Shown here piece after piece: positions 24,839-34,324 of a stretch of DNA of 64,000 nucleotides. How positions within the stretch are numbered: position 1 is the first letter of the stretch; each line of letters begins with the position of its first letter. This DNA is from JBFWUW01 sp050247075 (lineage in GTDB: Bacteria > Planctomycetota > Planctomycetia > Pirellulales > JBFWUW01). The notes under the pieces are model-generated. The model made no database searches, had not been told where the DNA came from, and saw nothing but the letters and a program-made list of their open reading frames with translations. Made by a program: the position numbers and the translations under genes. The stretch covers positions 1 to 64,000 of the forward strand of contig JBFWUW010000030.1 of assembly GCA_050247075.1 (NCBI GenBank), written 5' to 3'.

Positions 24839-25786
24839 ATGTCAGAAGCTATCGTCTCGCTGGTCGACTCCAAGTCTTTGGTGGCGCTGTTTGGTGCCAA
24901 GGACCAGCATCTCCGCAGCATTCGTGAGGCCTTGCGCGTAAGTATTTCCGCGCGCGATGGCAAACTGCTCATTCAAGGCGACGAACCGGCCGTCGCCAAG
25001 GCAACGCAAGTCCTGGAGCAGCTTCAGGATAAGCTGCAACGAACGGGCCAGCTTTCCGCGGATGATGTTGGCCAGGCATTGTTTTTCGCCGCCAATGGCA
25101 GTGCTGGCGGCGACCAGACTGTCCTGGACGTGCTAGCGGCCGGCAGGAAAATTCGCCCCCGTACCGCCGGCCAGACCAACTATTGCAATGCCATTCGTGA
25201 CAACGACTTGGTATTCTGCGTTGGTCCCGCTGGCACCGGCAAGACCTATCTGGCCGTGGCGATGGCGGTGACGGCATTGAAGCAAGAGCGTATTCGCAAG
25301 ATCGTGCTGGTCCGGCCGGCGGTGGAGGCGGGTGAAAACCTGGGCTTCTTACCCGGCGACCTGCAAGCCAAGATCAACCCGTATCTGCGGCCTCTGCTGG
25401 ATGCCTTGCGGGAAATGGTCGACTACGACCAGGTTAAGCGATACACCGAACAAGACGTGATTGAGGTGATTCCGCTGGCTTACATGCGGGGGCGCACGCT
25501 CAACGACGCTTTTATCATTTTGGACGAGGCACAAAACACCACCATCGCGCAAATGAAAATGTTTTTGACCCGCATGGGGCACGGGTCGAAGATCGTGGTT
25601 TCCGGAGACATCACACAGATTGATCTTCCCAGCCACACCACCAGCGGCCTGGTAGACGCCGTCCGCCGTTTGAAGGGAATCGAGGGGCTGACGCAGGTTA
25701 AATTGTCCAATGCCGACATTGTCCGCCATCCGCTGGTGCAGCGGATTGTGGAAGCTTACGAGGAGACAACAAAAAAGCGAAACTAA
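24839..25786 (+). CDS. phoH: PhoH-family ATPase
   Basis: 315 residues from ATG 24839. A TTG five codons upstream lies closer to GAGGAGG and is an alternative start. Walker A is GPAGTGKTYLA, Walker B is AFIILDEAQNTT, and sensor-like GDITQIDLP and RHPLVQRIVEAYE follow. This matches the PhoH/YbeZ group, a predicted RNA helicase-like ATPase that cooperates with YbeY in rRNA processing. Here ybeY is two genes downstream with a PgpH-type gene between, the conserved bacterial order. It heads the cluster. Confidence 0.92.
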   Translation: MSEAIVSLVDSKSLVALFGAKDQHLRSIREALRVSISARDGKLLIQGDEPAVAKATQVLEQLQDKLQRTGQLSADDVGQALFFAANGSAGGDQTVLDVLAAGRKIRPRTAGQTNYCNAIRDNDLVFCVGPAGTGKTYLAVAMAVTALKQERIRKIVLVRPAVEAGENLGFLPGDLQAKINPYLRPLLDALREMVDYDQVKRYTEQDVIEVIPLAYMRGRTLNDAFIILDEAQNTTIAQMKMFLTRMGHGSKIVVSGDITQIDLPSHTTSGLVDAVRRLKGIEGLTQVKLSNADIVRHPLVQRIVEAYEETTKKRN

Positions 25787-25792
25787 GGCGCC

Positions 25793-25894
25793 TGTAGGAG
25801 GCGATTCCATCGCCGATCAGCCTGTAGGAGGCGATTCCATCGCCGATTGATCCGGGAACGACCGATCCCATCGGCGACTCCATCGCCTCCTACA
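25793..25894. repeat. Three copies of a 25-bp interspersed palindromic repeat
   Basis: Two direct copies (25793-25817 and 25823-25847) begin TGTAGGAGGCGATTCCATCG, and one inverted copy with a single changed base lies at 25870-25894. They fill the gap between phoH and the PgpH-like gene. The same unit occurs once, inverted, at 35456-35480. Confidence 0.9.
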
Positions 25895-25916
25895 ACCGGT
25901 TTCGCTGGCCAACAAT

Positions 25917-28202
25917 ATGACGCCAGGCAATCAAAAACGGACACGCCTAGAACGAGTTGCCGCGGTAGAACTGCCGCCGGGGCGGCTGGCCCAGGTCATG
26001 GCGCACCTCCGCCGGGGCGATGTCCTGCTGCGGTTGGGGCTGGCCTTTGCCACCGCTATTGTGTTGTGGATGGTCCTGGGGGCCGGGCTGCCCCCGTTTC
26101 CGTATCGCCTGGACGACGTGCCGCAGCGCAACATTGCCTCGCGGGTGGAATTCCGCGAGTTCGACAAGGCCGCCACCGACGACGCCCGCGTCAAGGCCCG
26201 CAAGCTGGCTTTGAACGTCTACGACCACGATCCCGAACCGCTGATTCAGTTTAAGGCCCGGCTGAACAACACGCTGGGCGACATTGTGGGCGCTGCTACC
26301 CTGGCCGACCTGGGCATGGATGTCTGGCAGCAGTTTGAGCCTATCGTGCCAGAGAACCCCATGCCCGCCACGCGCGAGCAAATGGAGGAACACTTCGAGC
26401 AATTCCGTGCGGCGTTTTCTGGCGAGGATCGCCTGAAGAAGCTGCAAGTCTCCATAGACCAGGCGCTGGCCCCCTTTCAGCAGCGCGGCTTGTTGTCCAA
26501 GCTGCCAGACCAGCACGACGGCGACCTGAAGGAAATTGTCGTGCAGCCCATCGGCACGGTGCCCGGCACGCAAAGCCGGCGGGCGGTGGCGCAAATTGAG
26601 GATGTCTTGATCCGCGATGCCTCGGCCGTCAAGAAAAGTCTGAAGGCTCAGCTCGATTCAGACCTGCTGACCGACCGCATCTTCGCCTGGATGCAGAATA
26701 AGCTGCCGCAAACGCTGACACTAAATGAGGTGGCCACGGCTCAAGCCCGCGAGCAAGCCGCCGCCGATGTCGAGGACAAGTACATTGTCTACAAGCCGGG
26801 CCAGGTGCTGGCCCCTGGCGGCAAGCCCTTGGACAAGGCAGAGATGACGCTGCTGCACAAGGAACACGACGCCTGGATTGGCGAGCGCGACTTGGCTTTG
26901 ACGGCCTATCGTTCGCTGGTCATTATCGTGATCGCCATGGGCCTGTTTGGACTGGTCGCGTTTTATCTTTCGCAACGAGACCCGGCCCTGTTGGAAAACA
27001 TCCCCCGCCTGTGCGGATTGCTATTCATGCTGGTGCTGGCCGTGGGGTTGGCGCGCTGGCTATCGCAAGACGGCCGCCGGGCGGAACTGATTCCCGTACT
27101 GTTGTTTGCCATGACCGTGGCCATTGCTTACACCCGCGAGTTGGCGGTGTTGCTGGCGATTTGCACGGCCATTCTGGTCGAATTGGGCGTCAGCCGCGGG
27201 CTGGGGACCTTTTTAATTTTGACGGGCGACGTCGCCGTAGCGGTGATGATGCTTGACACCATCCGCAGCCGCGGCAAACTGATCAAAGTTGGCCTGGGGG
27301 CGGGCGTGGCGGCGTTTATTCTTATTCTGGTAGCGGGAATCCTGCGCGACCGCCCGGTGGCCTGGGACTTAACCTTGCCCCTGATGCGCGAGGCGGCCAT
27401 CGGCGCGGTATGGGGGTTGCTGGCGGGTTTCCTCATTAGCGGCTTGCTGCCGTCGATCGAGCGCTGGTTCGGGGTGCTGACCGATATCAGCCTGCTGGAA
27501 CTGGCCGACGTGGCACACCCGCTCTTACAGGAACTCATTCGCCGCGCGCCGGGTACGTACAACCACTCCATCAATGTGGCTTCGATTGCCGAGGCCGCCG
27601 CGGAGTCGATCGGTGCGCGGGGGCTGCTGGTGCGCGTGGGAGCCTACTTTCACGACATCGGCAAGATGCTCAAGCCGGGCTATTTTGTCGAGAACCAGGC
27701 GGGGGGCGAGAGCCGGCACGAATCGCTGGTTCCGGCGATGAGCACGCTGATTATCATCGCCCACATCAAGGATGGTTCGGACCTGGCCAGAAAACACCAC
27801 CTGCCGCAACGGATTATCGACTTTATCGAACAACACCACGGCACGACGCTGGTAGAATACTTCTTTCAGCGCGCCAATGAGCGCAGCGAAAAAGATCCCG
27901 ACGGCACCGAAGTCGATGAGACCGACTTCCGCTATCCCGGTCCCAAGCCGCAGTCCAAGGAGGCGGGCATTTTGATGCTGGCCGATGCCGTGGAAAGCGC
28001 CAGCCGCACGCTGGTTGAACCGGCCCCCGCCCGGATCGAATCGGTCGTTCGCGGGCTGGCCAACAAGCGGCTGATGGATGGCCAGTTCGACGAGAGCGGA
28101 CTCAACCTCAACGAATTGCGGGCCGTACAAGACAGCCTGATCAAATCGTTGACCGCCGTTTACCACGGTCGCGTCAAGTATCCCGACCAACGCACCGCGT
28201 AG
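25917..28202 (+). CDS. PgpH-like 7TM-HD cyclic-di-AMP phosphodiesterase
   Basis: 761 residues. One membrane helix near 40-58 is followed by a large extracytoplasmic 7TMR-HDED domain (about 65-330), a bundle of about seven helices (335-525) and a C-terminal HD domain (about 545-720). The HD domain contains GTYNHSINVASIAEAAAESIGA and VGAYFHDIGKM, with the paired His and HD metal ligands, and a late EQHHGT. Members such as PgpH hydrolyse cyclic di-AMP. The position between phoH and ybeY is conserved. Residue 1 follows ACAATATG with little ribosome-binding signal. Confidence 0.9.
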   Translation: MTPGNQKRTRLERVAAVELPPGRLAQVMAHLRRGDVLLRLGLAFATAIVLWMVLGAGLPPFPYRLDDVPQRNIASRVEFREFDKAATDDARVKARKLALNVYDHDPEPLIQFKARLNNTLGDIVGAATLADLGMDVWQQFEPIVPENPMPATREQMEEHFEQFRAAFSGEDRLKKLQVSIDQALAPFQQRGLLSKLPDQHDGDLKEIVVQPIGTVPGTQSRRAVAQIEDVLIRDASAVKKSLKAQLDSDLLTDRIFAWMQNKLPQTLTLNEVATAQAREQAAADVEDKYIVYKPGQVLAPGGKPLDKAEMTLLHKEHDAWIGERDLALTAYRSLVIIVIAMGLFGLVAFYLSQRDPALLENIPRLCGLLFMLVLAVGLARWLSQDGRRAELIPVLLFAMTVAIAYTRELAVLLAICTAILVELGVSRGLGTFLILTGDVAVAVMMLDTIRSRGKLIKVGLGAGVAAFILILVAGILRDRPVAWDLTLPLMREAAIGAVWGLLAGFLISGLLPSIERWFGVLTDISLLELADVAHPLLQELIRRAPGTYNHSINVASIAEAAAESIGARGLLVRVGAYFHDIGKMLKPGYFVENQAGGESRHESLVPAMSTLIIIAHIKDGSDLARKHHLPQRIIDFIEQHHGTTLVEYFFQRANERSEKDPDGTEVDETDFRYPGPKPQSKEAGILMLADAVESASRTLVEPAPARIESVVRGLANKRLMDGQFDESGLNLNELRAVQDSLIKSLTAVYHGRVKYPDQRTA

Positions 28203-28257
28203 GGGCGACAATGCATTCCTATCAAAACATAACTATTGCCGGGGAACTCTGATTTTG

Positions 28258-28773
28258 ATGGACGTGGAAGTCACCAATCGGCAAACCAACCACGAGATCG
28301 ACGAGGCGCGACTAATAGAGGGCGTGCGCGCCGTCTGGCGGGCGGAAGGAAAAACACCGGCCGAAATCAACGTGGCCGTCGTCGATGCCGACGAAATCTG
28401 GCGGCTGAACCAGCGGTTCTTGCGGCACGATTACACCACGGATGTCCTCAGCTTTTGCCTGGAACAATCTCCCGACGGACTTTCCGGCGAGATCGTGGTC
28501 AGCGCCGACATGGCCGCCAGCATGGCACCCCGTTTCGGTTGGAGCATAGGCGATGAGTTGCTGTTGTACGTCATTCACGGCACGCTGCATTTGGCCGGCT
28601 ACGACGACCAGACGCCGCCCGACGCCGCGATCATGCGCCAGCTAGAACAGCGTTATCTGGGCGAGTTGGGCGTGGCCCAACCGACGGCGGTTTCCGGCGA
28701 TGGCCGGGTGGGGCGGCGGGCCGGCGGCGGCCTTGCGGTGGAGTCCCTCAGCCACGGGGGGGCGCACTCATGA
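28258..28773 (+). CDS. ybeY: Endoribonuclease YbeY
   Basis: 171 residues from ATG 28258 (GGGGA 12 bases upstream). It matures rRNA 3' ends and takes part in ribosome quality control. Visible are INVAVVDADEIWRLNQRFLRHDYTTDVLSF and HGTLHLAGYDD. The zinc site in the family is normally HGxLHLxGYDH; here the third His is Asp, a conservative ligand change. The C-terminal 30 residues are Gly-rich and outside the family. It overlaps the next gene by four bases (ATGA). Confidence 0.9.
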   Translation: MDVEVTNRQTNHEIDEARLIEGVRAVWRAEGKTPAEINVAVVDADEIWRLNQRFLRHDYTTDVLSFCLEQSPDGLSGEIVVSADMAASMAPRFGWSIGDELLLYVIHGTLHLAGYDDQTPPDAAIMRQLEQRYLGELGVAQPTAVSGDGRVGRRAGGGLAVESLSHGGAHS

Positions 28774-30062
28774 CCGGCGACCTGATCCTGTGGATGTTCG
28801 CCTTCAGCCTGCTGGCGACGTGCCTGGCCTCCATCGGTGCCCGCGCTTTGCGAGGCTGTTCGCGCCATGCCTTGGTGCGGATTTGCCGCGAACGCGGCCA
28901 GAACGACCTGCTGGGCGATATCATGCTGCGGCACGACGGCGTGGCCCTGGGGGTGGAAAGCGCCCAGGTCGTGGCAACCGCCGCCATGATTTTGTCGGGC
29001 GGGTTTATCGTCATGCGCCGGATCAATGCCCTGCAGTTGGATGATGTATCCATGCATTTATGGCTGTACGGACTGGTGGGCCTGTTGCTGCTATTGTTGG
29101 TGGAGATTTGGGCGCCCCGCGTCGTGGTCAAGCTGTGGGGGGCCGGCTTTTTGGTGCGGACGTGGAACGCCTGGAAAATCATCAGCCGCGTGATGCTCCC
29201 CTTTACCAAGATAGAACTCTCGGTTGAAGCGCTGCTGGCCCGGCTGCTGGGACGCGAGCAAAGCGCGTCGTCCGACGAATTATTCGAGGAGGAAATCCGC
29301 AACATCGTCAGCAAGGGACGCGACGAAGGCCTGCTGGAGCACGAGGCCCGCGACATGATCGAGGGAGTCATCGACCTGGCCGACGCCACGGTGGCCCAAA
29401 TCATGACGCCCCGCACCGACATGGTATGTCTGCCATCCAGTGCCACGCTGGACGAAGCCATCAAGGTGGTGATCGACAGCGCCCACACCCGCATACCGGT
29501 CTTCGACCGCAGCCCCGACGACGTCGTGGGCGTATTGTACGTGCGCGACCTGCTGCCGGAATTGCTCCCCCGCGGAGAGCCTTCGGCCCGTCCGTTGGGT
29601 GAAATCATTCGCAAGCCGTTTTTCGTGCCGGAATCGAAGCCGGTCAACGCGCTGCTGCAAGAACTGCAGCACAACCGCAACCATCTGGCGATCGTGCTGG
29701 ACGAGTTTGGGGGCGTGTCGGGCCTGGTAACGATCGAAGACGCCCTGGAAGAGATCGTGGGCGAAATCGTGGATGAGCACGACGAGGAAGAGCAAGACAT
29801 TCATCGCATCGACGAGCGCAGCGCCGAATGCCAGGCCCAGGTCCACCTGTACGAGGTCAACAAGCAGTTGAACATTGCCCTGCCGGAAACGGGCGAGTTT
29901 GACACCATCGGCGGCTTCGTCTTCCACGAACTGGGCCATCTGCCCAAACCGGGCGAGGAACTGGCCTGGGGCAACATCAAGATCACCGTCCTGGAAGTCA
30001 GCCGCCGCCGCGTTGAGCGGCTAAGAATTGAAGTCCTAGACGCCACGCCGACTGAAAGCTGA
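28770..30062 (+). CDS. CNNM/CorC-type transporter with CBS pair and CorC_HlyC domain
   Basis: 430 residues. Three hydrophobic segments lie at about 4-20, 65-80 and 95-113, in a DUF21-like N-terminal region that is shorter and more divergent than usual. Two CBS domains follow (VAQIMTPRTDMVCLPSSATLDEAI and IIRKPFFVPESKPVNALLQEL), then LDEFGGVSGLVTIEDALEEIVGEI and a CorC_HlyC domain ending IEVLDA. The family is tied to Mg2+/Co2+ efflux. Gene order ybeY-corC-recO is conserved in many bacteria. Confidence 0.88.
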   Translation: MTGDLILWMFAFSLLATCLASIGARALRGCSRHALVRICRERGQNDLLGDIMLRHDGVALGVESAQVVATAAMILSGGFIVMRRINALQLDDVSMHLWLYGLVGLLLLLLVEIWAPRVVVKLWGAGFLVRTWNAWKIISRVMLPFTKIELSVEALLARLLGREQSASSDELFEEEIRNIVSKGRDEGLLEHEARDMIEGVIDLADATVAQIMTPRTDMVCLPSSATLDEAIKVVIDSAHTRIPVFDRSPDDVVGVLYVRDLLPELLPRGEPSARPLGEIIRKPFFVPESKPVNALLQELQHNRNHLAIVLDEFGGVSGLVTIEDALEEIVGEIVDEHDEEEQDIHRIDERSAECQAQVHLYEVNKQLNIALPETGEFDTIGGFVFHELGHLPKPGEELAWGNIKITVLEVSRRRVERLRIEVLDATPTES

Positions 30063-30076
30063 AGGATGAAATATGA

Positions 30077-30118
30077 GTGTTCGGTGCTCGGTGCTCGGTG
30101 TTCGGTGTTCGGTGTTCA
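30077..30118. repeat. 7-bp tandem repeat array (GTGTTCG)
   Basis: Six consecutive 7-base units alternating GTGTTCG and GTGCTCG, the last GTGTTCA. It lies just after the CBS transporter stop. Confidence 0.9.
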
Positions 30119-30185
30119 GACGATGTGAAGATCGCAAGCTTGCCTAGCTGATAGCTGACAGCTTCTCCGCCAACAGCTTTTCCGC

Positions 30186-30213
30186 CTTCATCCTTCATCC
30201 TTCATCCTTCCGC
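30186..30213. repeat. 7-bp tandem repeat array (CTTCATC)
   Basis: Three perfect CTTCATC copies followed by CTTCCGC, directly before the recO start at 30224. It leaves no recognisable purine-rich ribosome-binding site for recO. A degenerate AGCTGAT/AGCTGAC pair of the same period precedes it near 30146. Confidence 0.85.
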
Positions 30214-30223
30214 CTTCTCTTCC

Positions 30224-30979
30224 ATGTCGTCCGAAAAAGCGACAGCACTGGTGCTACGGCTGGTGGAGTGGAGCGAGACGAGCTACGTCGTCACCTTGTT
30301 TACCCAGGAATTTGGCAAGACGCGGGGCATCGCTAAAGGGGGCCGCCGTCTTAAAGGGCCGTTTGAGTCTGCCCTTGACCTGTTGGCAACCTGCCGTGTA
30401 GTGTTCCTCCGCAAGTCGTCCGATGCGCTCGATCTGCTCACGGAGGCCAGGCTGGAGCAACGCTTCCGCCCGGCTGGCCGCGATATGGCGCGGTGGTACG
30501 CGGGGTACTACATCGCCGAACTGCTGAACGAGCTGACGGACGACTACGATCCACATCCTTTGTTATTCGACGCGGCGCGGCAGGCCTTGGCGGGACTGCG
30601 TGCCGAGATACCGGTTGCTCCCTTGTTGTTGCGGTTTGAACTCGTCGCGTTGCGGTTGCTGGGCCATTTGCCGGTCCTGGCGTCATGCAGCGAGTGCGGC
30701 GATGCCGTCGAACCGCGCGGCAGGGTGGCTTTCGGACAGTTGTCCGGCGGCGTGCTGTGCGCGCGTTGCCGGCCGGGAAAAAAACAGGTCGTCTCCGTCA
30801 GCGCTGAAGTCATCCGCGCCATGGAGCAACTAGCGGAAGCCGAAAATGAATCCTGGCAAGTCCAGGAAACAACCGGCAATGTGTTGGGAGAAATGCGTGG
30901 TGTCGTGAACCACTACATCTGCGGCCTGCTGGGGCATCGTCCCCGCATGCATTCTTTTCTGGGGATACGCTTCGAGTGA
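30224..30979 (+). CDS. recO: DNA repair protein RecO
   Basis: 251 residues. RecO loads RecA on SSB-coated DNA in the RecFOR pathway. The N-terminal OB fold reads ATALVLRLVEWSETSYVVTLFTQEFGKTRGIAKGGRR. A helical domain follows (ARWYAGYYIAELLNELTDDYDPHPLLFD). A zinc site is present (ASCSECGD...GVLCARCR). The C-terminus LGHRPRMHSFLG is typical. ATG 30224 has only pyrimidine-rich repeat DNA upstream, so it may be translated by re-initiation or a leader-independent route. It overlaps the next gene (GTGA). Confidence 0.9.
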   Translation: MSSEKATALVLRLVEWSETSYVVTLFTQEFGKTRGIAKGGRRLKGPFESALDLLATCRVVFLRKSSDALDLLTEARLEQRFRPAGRDMARWYAGYYIAELLNELTDDYDPHPLLFDAARQALAGLRAEIPVAPLLLRFELVALRLLGHLPVLASCSECGDAVEPRGRVAFGQLSGGVLCARCRPGKKQVVSVSAEVIRAMEQLAEAENESWQVQETTGNVLGEMRGVVNHYICGLLGHRPRMHSFLGIRFE

Positions 30980-32319
30980 CACACCGCGAACGACAAGGAT
31001 GTCGGCCATCGCCCTGGCGGATCAAGATCCGTCCAGCCGCGATCGCTGTTGGAGTCGCGGCACTCCATGCGGCCTTGGCCGCGGGGTGCCATTCCGGCTG
31101 GCCGCGGACGGCCGCGCAGCCCACCGGCCACCCGGCGCGGGGCACCGCCTCGCGCGCCATCAATGGCGTGCCGCTGGTATCGCAGGCCTCGCGTCCCATG
31201 GCGGTGGCCCAAGATGACGAGGGGGTCCGCCAGGCCAGCGCAGGCCAGCCTGTCATCAGGCAGCAAAGCGGTGACGACCCCAGCTTGTTCAGCGACGAGA
31301 ACCTGGAGAACCTCAAGCCGCGCAAGGTATTTGGCAATCTGCGGCAACTGACGCCGTGGAAACGCGACGAAGACCTTGGCCGCCGCTATCTGCAAGAAGG
31401 GGACAACCTCTTCCGTGAGAAGAAATACGACGAGGCCGTCGGCAAATACAAGTCCGCGGCGTTTCGTTGGCCAGAGTCGGTCGTGGAGGAAGACGCCCTG
31501 TTTATGTTGGGAGAATGCTATTTCTTCACCGACCGCTACCCCAAAGCCAGCGACACCTACGCCAAACTGTTGAAGCGGTATAGCTCGGGGGGCAACCATT
31601 GCCGCCATCTGGAAAAGGCCGTGGCGCGGCAGTTCGCCATCGCCCGCTACTGGGAACAAGTGCAGGCCTACGCCCCCAAGAACTGGGCCTATCCCAACCT
31701 GACCGACAAGACACGGCCCCGGTTTGACACGACAACCGGTGCCTTGGCTGCCTATCAAAGCGTCTGGATGAACGACCCCACCGGCCCCTTGGCCGACGAT
31801 GCCGTCATGGCGGCCGCCAACAATTATTTCACGCAGAGCCGTTTTGAAGACGCCGACTTCCACTACACGCAGCTTCGCGAGCAGCACACCGGTAGCGAGC
31901 ACCTGGTCGATGCCTACGTGCTGGGCTTGCAGGCCAAAATCAAAACGTACCAAGGCCCCAATTACGACGGCGTGCCCCTGGAGCAGTCGGGCAACCTGGC
32001 CGACCAAATGCTGACGCAGTTTCCCACCGAGCTGGGCCCCGAGCGGCAGCGCGTGGTGGAGACCCAGCAGAAGATCCGCGAGTTGAACGCCGAGCGGCAT
32101 TGGTCCATGGCCACGTACTACGGCAAGAACAAATACTACGGCGGCACGCGGTACTACTGCGACCTGATCATCAAAGAGTATCCCGATACGCGCTTCGCCA
32201 GCCTGGCCGAGGCCAAGCTGAAAGACATCGCCGGGCTGCCCGACAATCCGCCGCAAAAGCTCAAGTGGCTGCTGGACATGATTCCCTCCCGCGACCGGGA
32301 CGAGATCCAGGAGCCCTGA
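30976..32319 (+). CDS. TPR-type lipoprotein (BamD/YfiO-like)
   Basis: 447 residues from GTG 30976, overlapping the recO stop. The N-terminus has a basic head and a lipobox AALAAGC with the acylated Cys near residue 38. A disordered stretch to about 110 follows. Then tetratricopeptide-like helices appear (GRRYLQEGDNLFREKKYDEAVGKYKSAAFRWPES, LFMLGECYFFTDRYPKASDTYAKLLKRY, then ATYYGKNKYYGGTRYYCDLIIKEYPDTRFASLAEAKL), the last closely resembling BamD-type repeats. It may act in outer-membrane protein assembly; the adjacent LptE-like gene supports an envelope role. Confidence 0.78.
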   Translation: MTHRERQGCRPSPWRIKIRPAAIAVGVAALHAALAAGCHSGWPRTAAQPTGHPARGTASRAINGVPLVSQASRPMAVAQDDEGVRQASAGQPVIRQQSGDDPSLFSDENLENLKPRKVFGNLRQLTPWKRDEDLGRRYLQEGDNLFREKKYDEAVGKYKSAAFRWPESVVEEDALFMLGECYFFTDRYPKASDTYAKLLKRYSSGGNHCRHLEKAVARQFAIARYWEQVQAYAPKNWAYPNLTDKTRPRFDTTTGALAAYQSVWMNDPTGPLADDAVMAAANNYFTQSRFEDADFHYTQLREQHTGSEHLVDAYVLGLQAKIKTYQGPNYDGVPLEQSGNLADQMLTQFPTELGPERQRVVETQQKIRELNAERHWSMATYYGKNKYYGGTRYYCDLIIKEYPDTRFASLAEAKLKDIAGLPDNPPQKLKWLLDMIPSRDRDEIQEP

Positions 32320-32324
32320 TCGTC

Positions 32325-32870
32325 ATGCACAAACGGCGTTATATTCGCGCTGCGCCAAGCCTGGCGGCCGTGGCCATCTTGGCAATCACCGGGGCGGTCG
32401 GCTGCGCGGGCTATCGCGTGGGAGCGGCGTCGCTGTACTCCCAACAGATTCGCACGGTGTATGTTCCCATGTGCGAATCGAGCAGCTTCCGCCGCAACAT
32501 GGGCGAACGCCTCACCGAGGCCATCGTCAAGGAAATCGAACGGACGACTTCGTTCAAGGTCGTCGATGAACAAAACGCCGATAGCGTCCTCGTTTGCCGG
32601 CTGGTCAGTGACACCAAGCGGGTGACGATTGAAAACCCCTTGGACGACGCCCGCGATATTGAGGTTAATTTCGCCGTACAGGTCATCTGGACCGACCGCA
32701 ACGGCGACCCCTTGCAGCAGCAAGCCATTCCGCTGCCCGAGGACATGACCATTGTCAATCAAAACTCCTCGCTGCTGCCCGAGTTCGGCCATTCCATGGT
32801 CACCGCGCAAAACGCGGCCATTACGCGGCTGGCCAAGCAGGTCGTGGGACTGATGGAAGTCCCCTGGTAA
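32325..32870 (+). CDS. lptE: LptE-like LPS-assembly lipoprotein
   Basis: 181 residues from ATG 32325, five bases after the TPR gene stop; AGGAG lies 12 bases upstream. A lipobox ITGAVGC places the acylated Cys at residue 27. The GYRVGAASLYSQQIRTVYVPMCESSSFRRNMGERLTEAIVKEIERTTSFKVVD section matches the LptE fold, with its signature strand-helix start. LptE plugs the LptD channel that inserts lipopolysaccharide. No lptD gene is in the window. Identification is by pattern, so LptE-like is safest. Confidence 0.78.
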   Translation: MHKRRYIRAAPSLAAVAILAITGAVGCAGYRVGAASLYSQQIRTVYVPMCESSSFRRNMGERLTEAIVKEIERTTSFKVVDEQNADSVLVCRLVSDTKRVTIENPLDDARDIEVNFAVQVIWTDRNGDPLQQQAIPLPEDMTIVNQNSSLLPEFGHSMVTAQNAAITRLAKQVVGLMEVPW

Positions 32871-32883
32871 CGGCAGCCGGCTC

Positions 32884-34224
32884 TTACTCGTCCGCCAACA
32901 GTCTCACGCGGACGATCTCGCGATCGTTGCGGGCGTAGACACTATCGCCCGCGAAGGCCGGATGCGCCCAAATGGGTGCCGGCGATGGCTGTACGATATT
33001 CGTCCGCGACTGCTCGTCGTAGCCGTCGGGCGTCAACCGCGCCAGGATCAAGTCCCCCTCGGCATTCAGAATGATGGCCCGTTCGCTCTTGCCCAGCCAT
33101 TGCAACACGGCGTGCGGGTTGCGGCCGCGGGGCGTCATCTGGTGATCGTCGGACCATAGCACCCGGCCCGTTTCAATCTCGCAGCACAGCAGGCCGCGAT
33201 CCTTGTCGAGCGTGTAAAGATAACCATCGCGGGCCAACGGCTGGCACATAATGCCTTGCAGGTCGCTATCTTCCCACAGCAAGCTGGCGTCGGCCGGATC
33301 CTCTCCCAACCGAATCGCCTTGGAGCCTTCCCAGTAACCGCTGACAAAGGCCACGCCCCGATGGACGACCGGCGTGGCGATCGACACGCCATAGGTAACT
33401 TTATACGGCACCGACCAATGTAACCGGCCGCTACCGGGATCCATCCCCATCACATGCTCGGGTGTCCAAGCGATAAGCTGCTCCTTGCCGCTTTCGCCCG
33501 TCAAAATGGGCGTGCAATAACCGGCCGGATCGTCGCCGCAGCGCCAGGCCTCGCGCCCGCTGCGCCGGTCGAAGGCCACGAAACAGCCCCCTTGTTTCAA
33601 GCCGGGATGAAAGATCACCAGATCCCGCCAGATCACGGGCGATGCGGCCAAGCCCCATTCGGACAACTGGGCACCCAAATCGCGCACCAGGTCATGCTTC
33701 CACAAGACTTCACCCGAACGCGCATCCAGGCAATGGACATGGCCCACCGCACCCAACGTATAGACGCGGCCGTCGAAAACCGTGGGCGTGGCGCGCGGAC
33801 CGACACCGTAATCCAGCTTGCCATATCGAACGTCGTAAGCCTGCTGCCATAGCACTTCGCCGTTTTCCGCGGAAAGACAGAGCACCCGCTCTTGTTCGGC
33901 GGGTTCCATCACTTTGTCTTGCGAATACAAACGCCCTTCCGCCACCGCCAACCCGGCATAACCGCCTCCCACGGGCGCTTTCCAAACGGTTTTTAGCCCC
34001 GCCCGTGGCCAGGCGGGCGGCAAGGATGGGCCGTTCCAAGACCCGTCTCCGCGCGGCCCGCGCCACCGTGGCCATTCCTCGCAGTGGGCCATTTCCGCTG
34101 ACCCCGTCAACCAAATGGCCCCTAGCAGGGCCATTCCAACCGCGCGGAACCATCCGCGCAAAAGCTTGGCCCTCAAAGCCATTCGGCAATGCGATTGATC
34201 GCGTGGAGCTCGATCCGGGATCAT
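32884..34224 (-). CDS. Secreted PQQ-like beta-propeller protein
   Basis: 446 residues from ATG 34224; an internal ATG at residue 15 gives a better signal-peptide start (MALRAKLLRGWFRAVGMALLGAIWLTGSAEMAHC). The rest is a series of beta-propeller blades with W-containing repeats (GEVLWQQAYDV, GEVLWKHDLVRD, GREAWRCGDD, GRLHWSVPY, GRVLWSDDHQ). The opening EWPRWRGPRGDGSW is typical of planctomycete PQQ-binding-like propellers. No quinone-binding Trp/acid set is obvious, so it may be a scaffold. It stands convergent to the LptE-like gene, with stops 13 bases apart. Confidence 0.8.
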   Translation of the reverse strand: MIPDRAPRDQSHCRMALRAKLLRGWFRAVGMALLGAIWLTGSAEMAHCEEWPRWRGPRGDGSWNGPSLPPAWPRAGLKTVWKAPVGGGYAGLAVAEGRLYSQDKVMEPAEQERVLCLSAENGEVLWQQAYDVRYGKLDYGVGPRATPTVFDGRVYTLGAVGHVHCLDARSGEVLWKHDLVRDLGAQLSEWGLAASPVIWRDLVIFHPGLKQGGCFVAFDRRSGREAWRCGDDPAGYCTPILTGESGKEQLIAWTPEHVMGMDPGSGRLHWSVPYKVTYGVSIATPVVHRGVAFVSGYWEGSKAIRLGEDPADASLLWEDSDLQGIMCQPLARDGYLYTLDKDRGLLCCEIETGRVLWSDDHQMTPRGRNPHAVLQWLGKSERAIILNAEGDLILARLTPDGYDEQSRTNIVQPSPAPIWAHPAFAGDSVYARNDREIVRVRLLADE

Positions 34225-34324
34225 CGGCGGTGGTCGATTGATTCATGGGTGGGGATTTTCAATGCCGCCCGACGCGGGGGACTTTCCGTGTATACTTAAC
34301 CGTTTTCCCAGCGTCAAATCTCGC

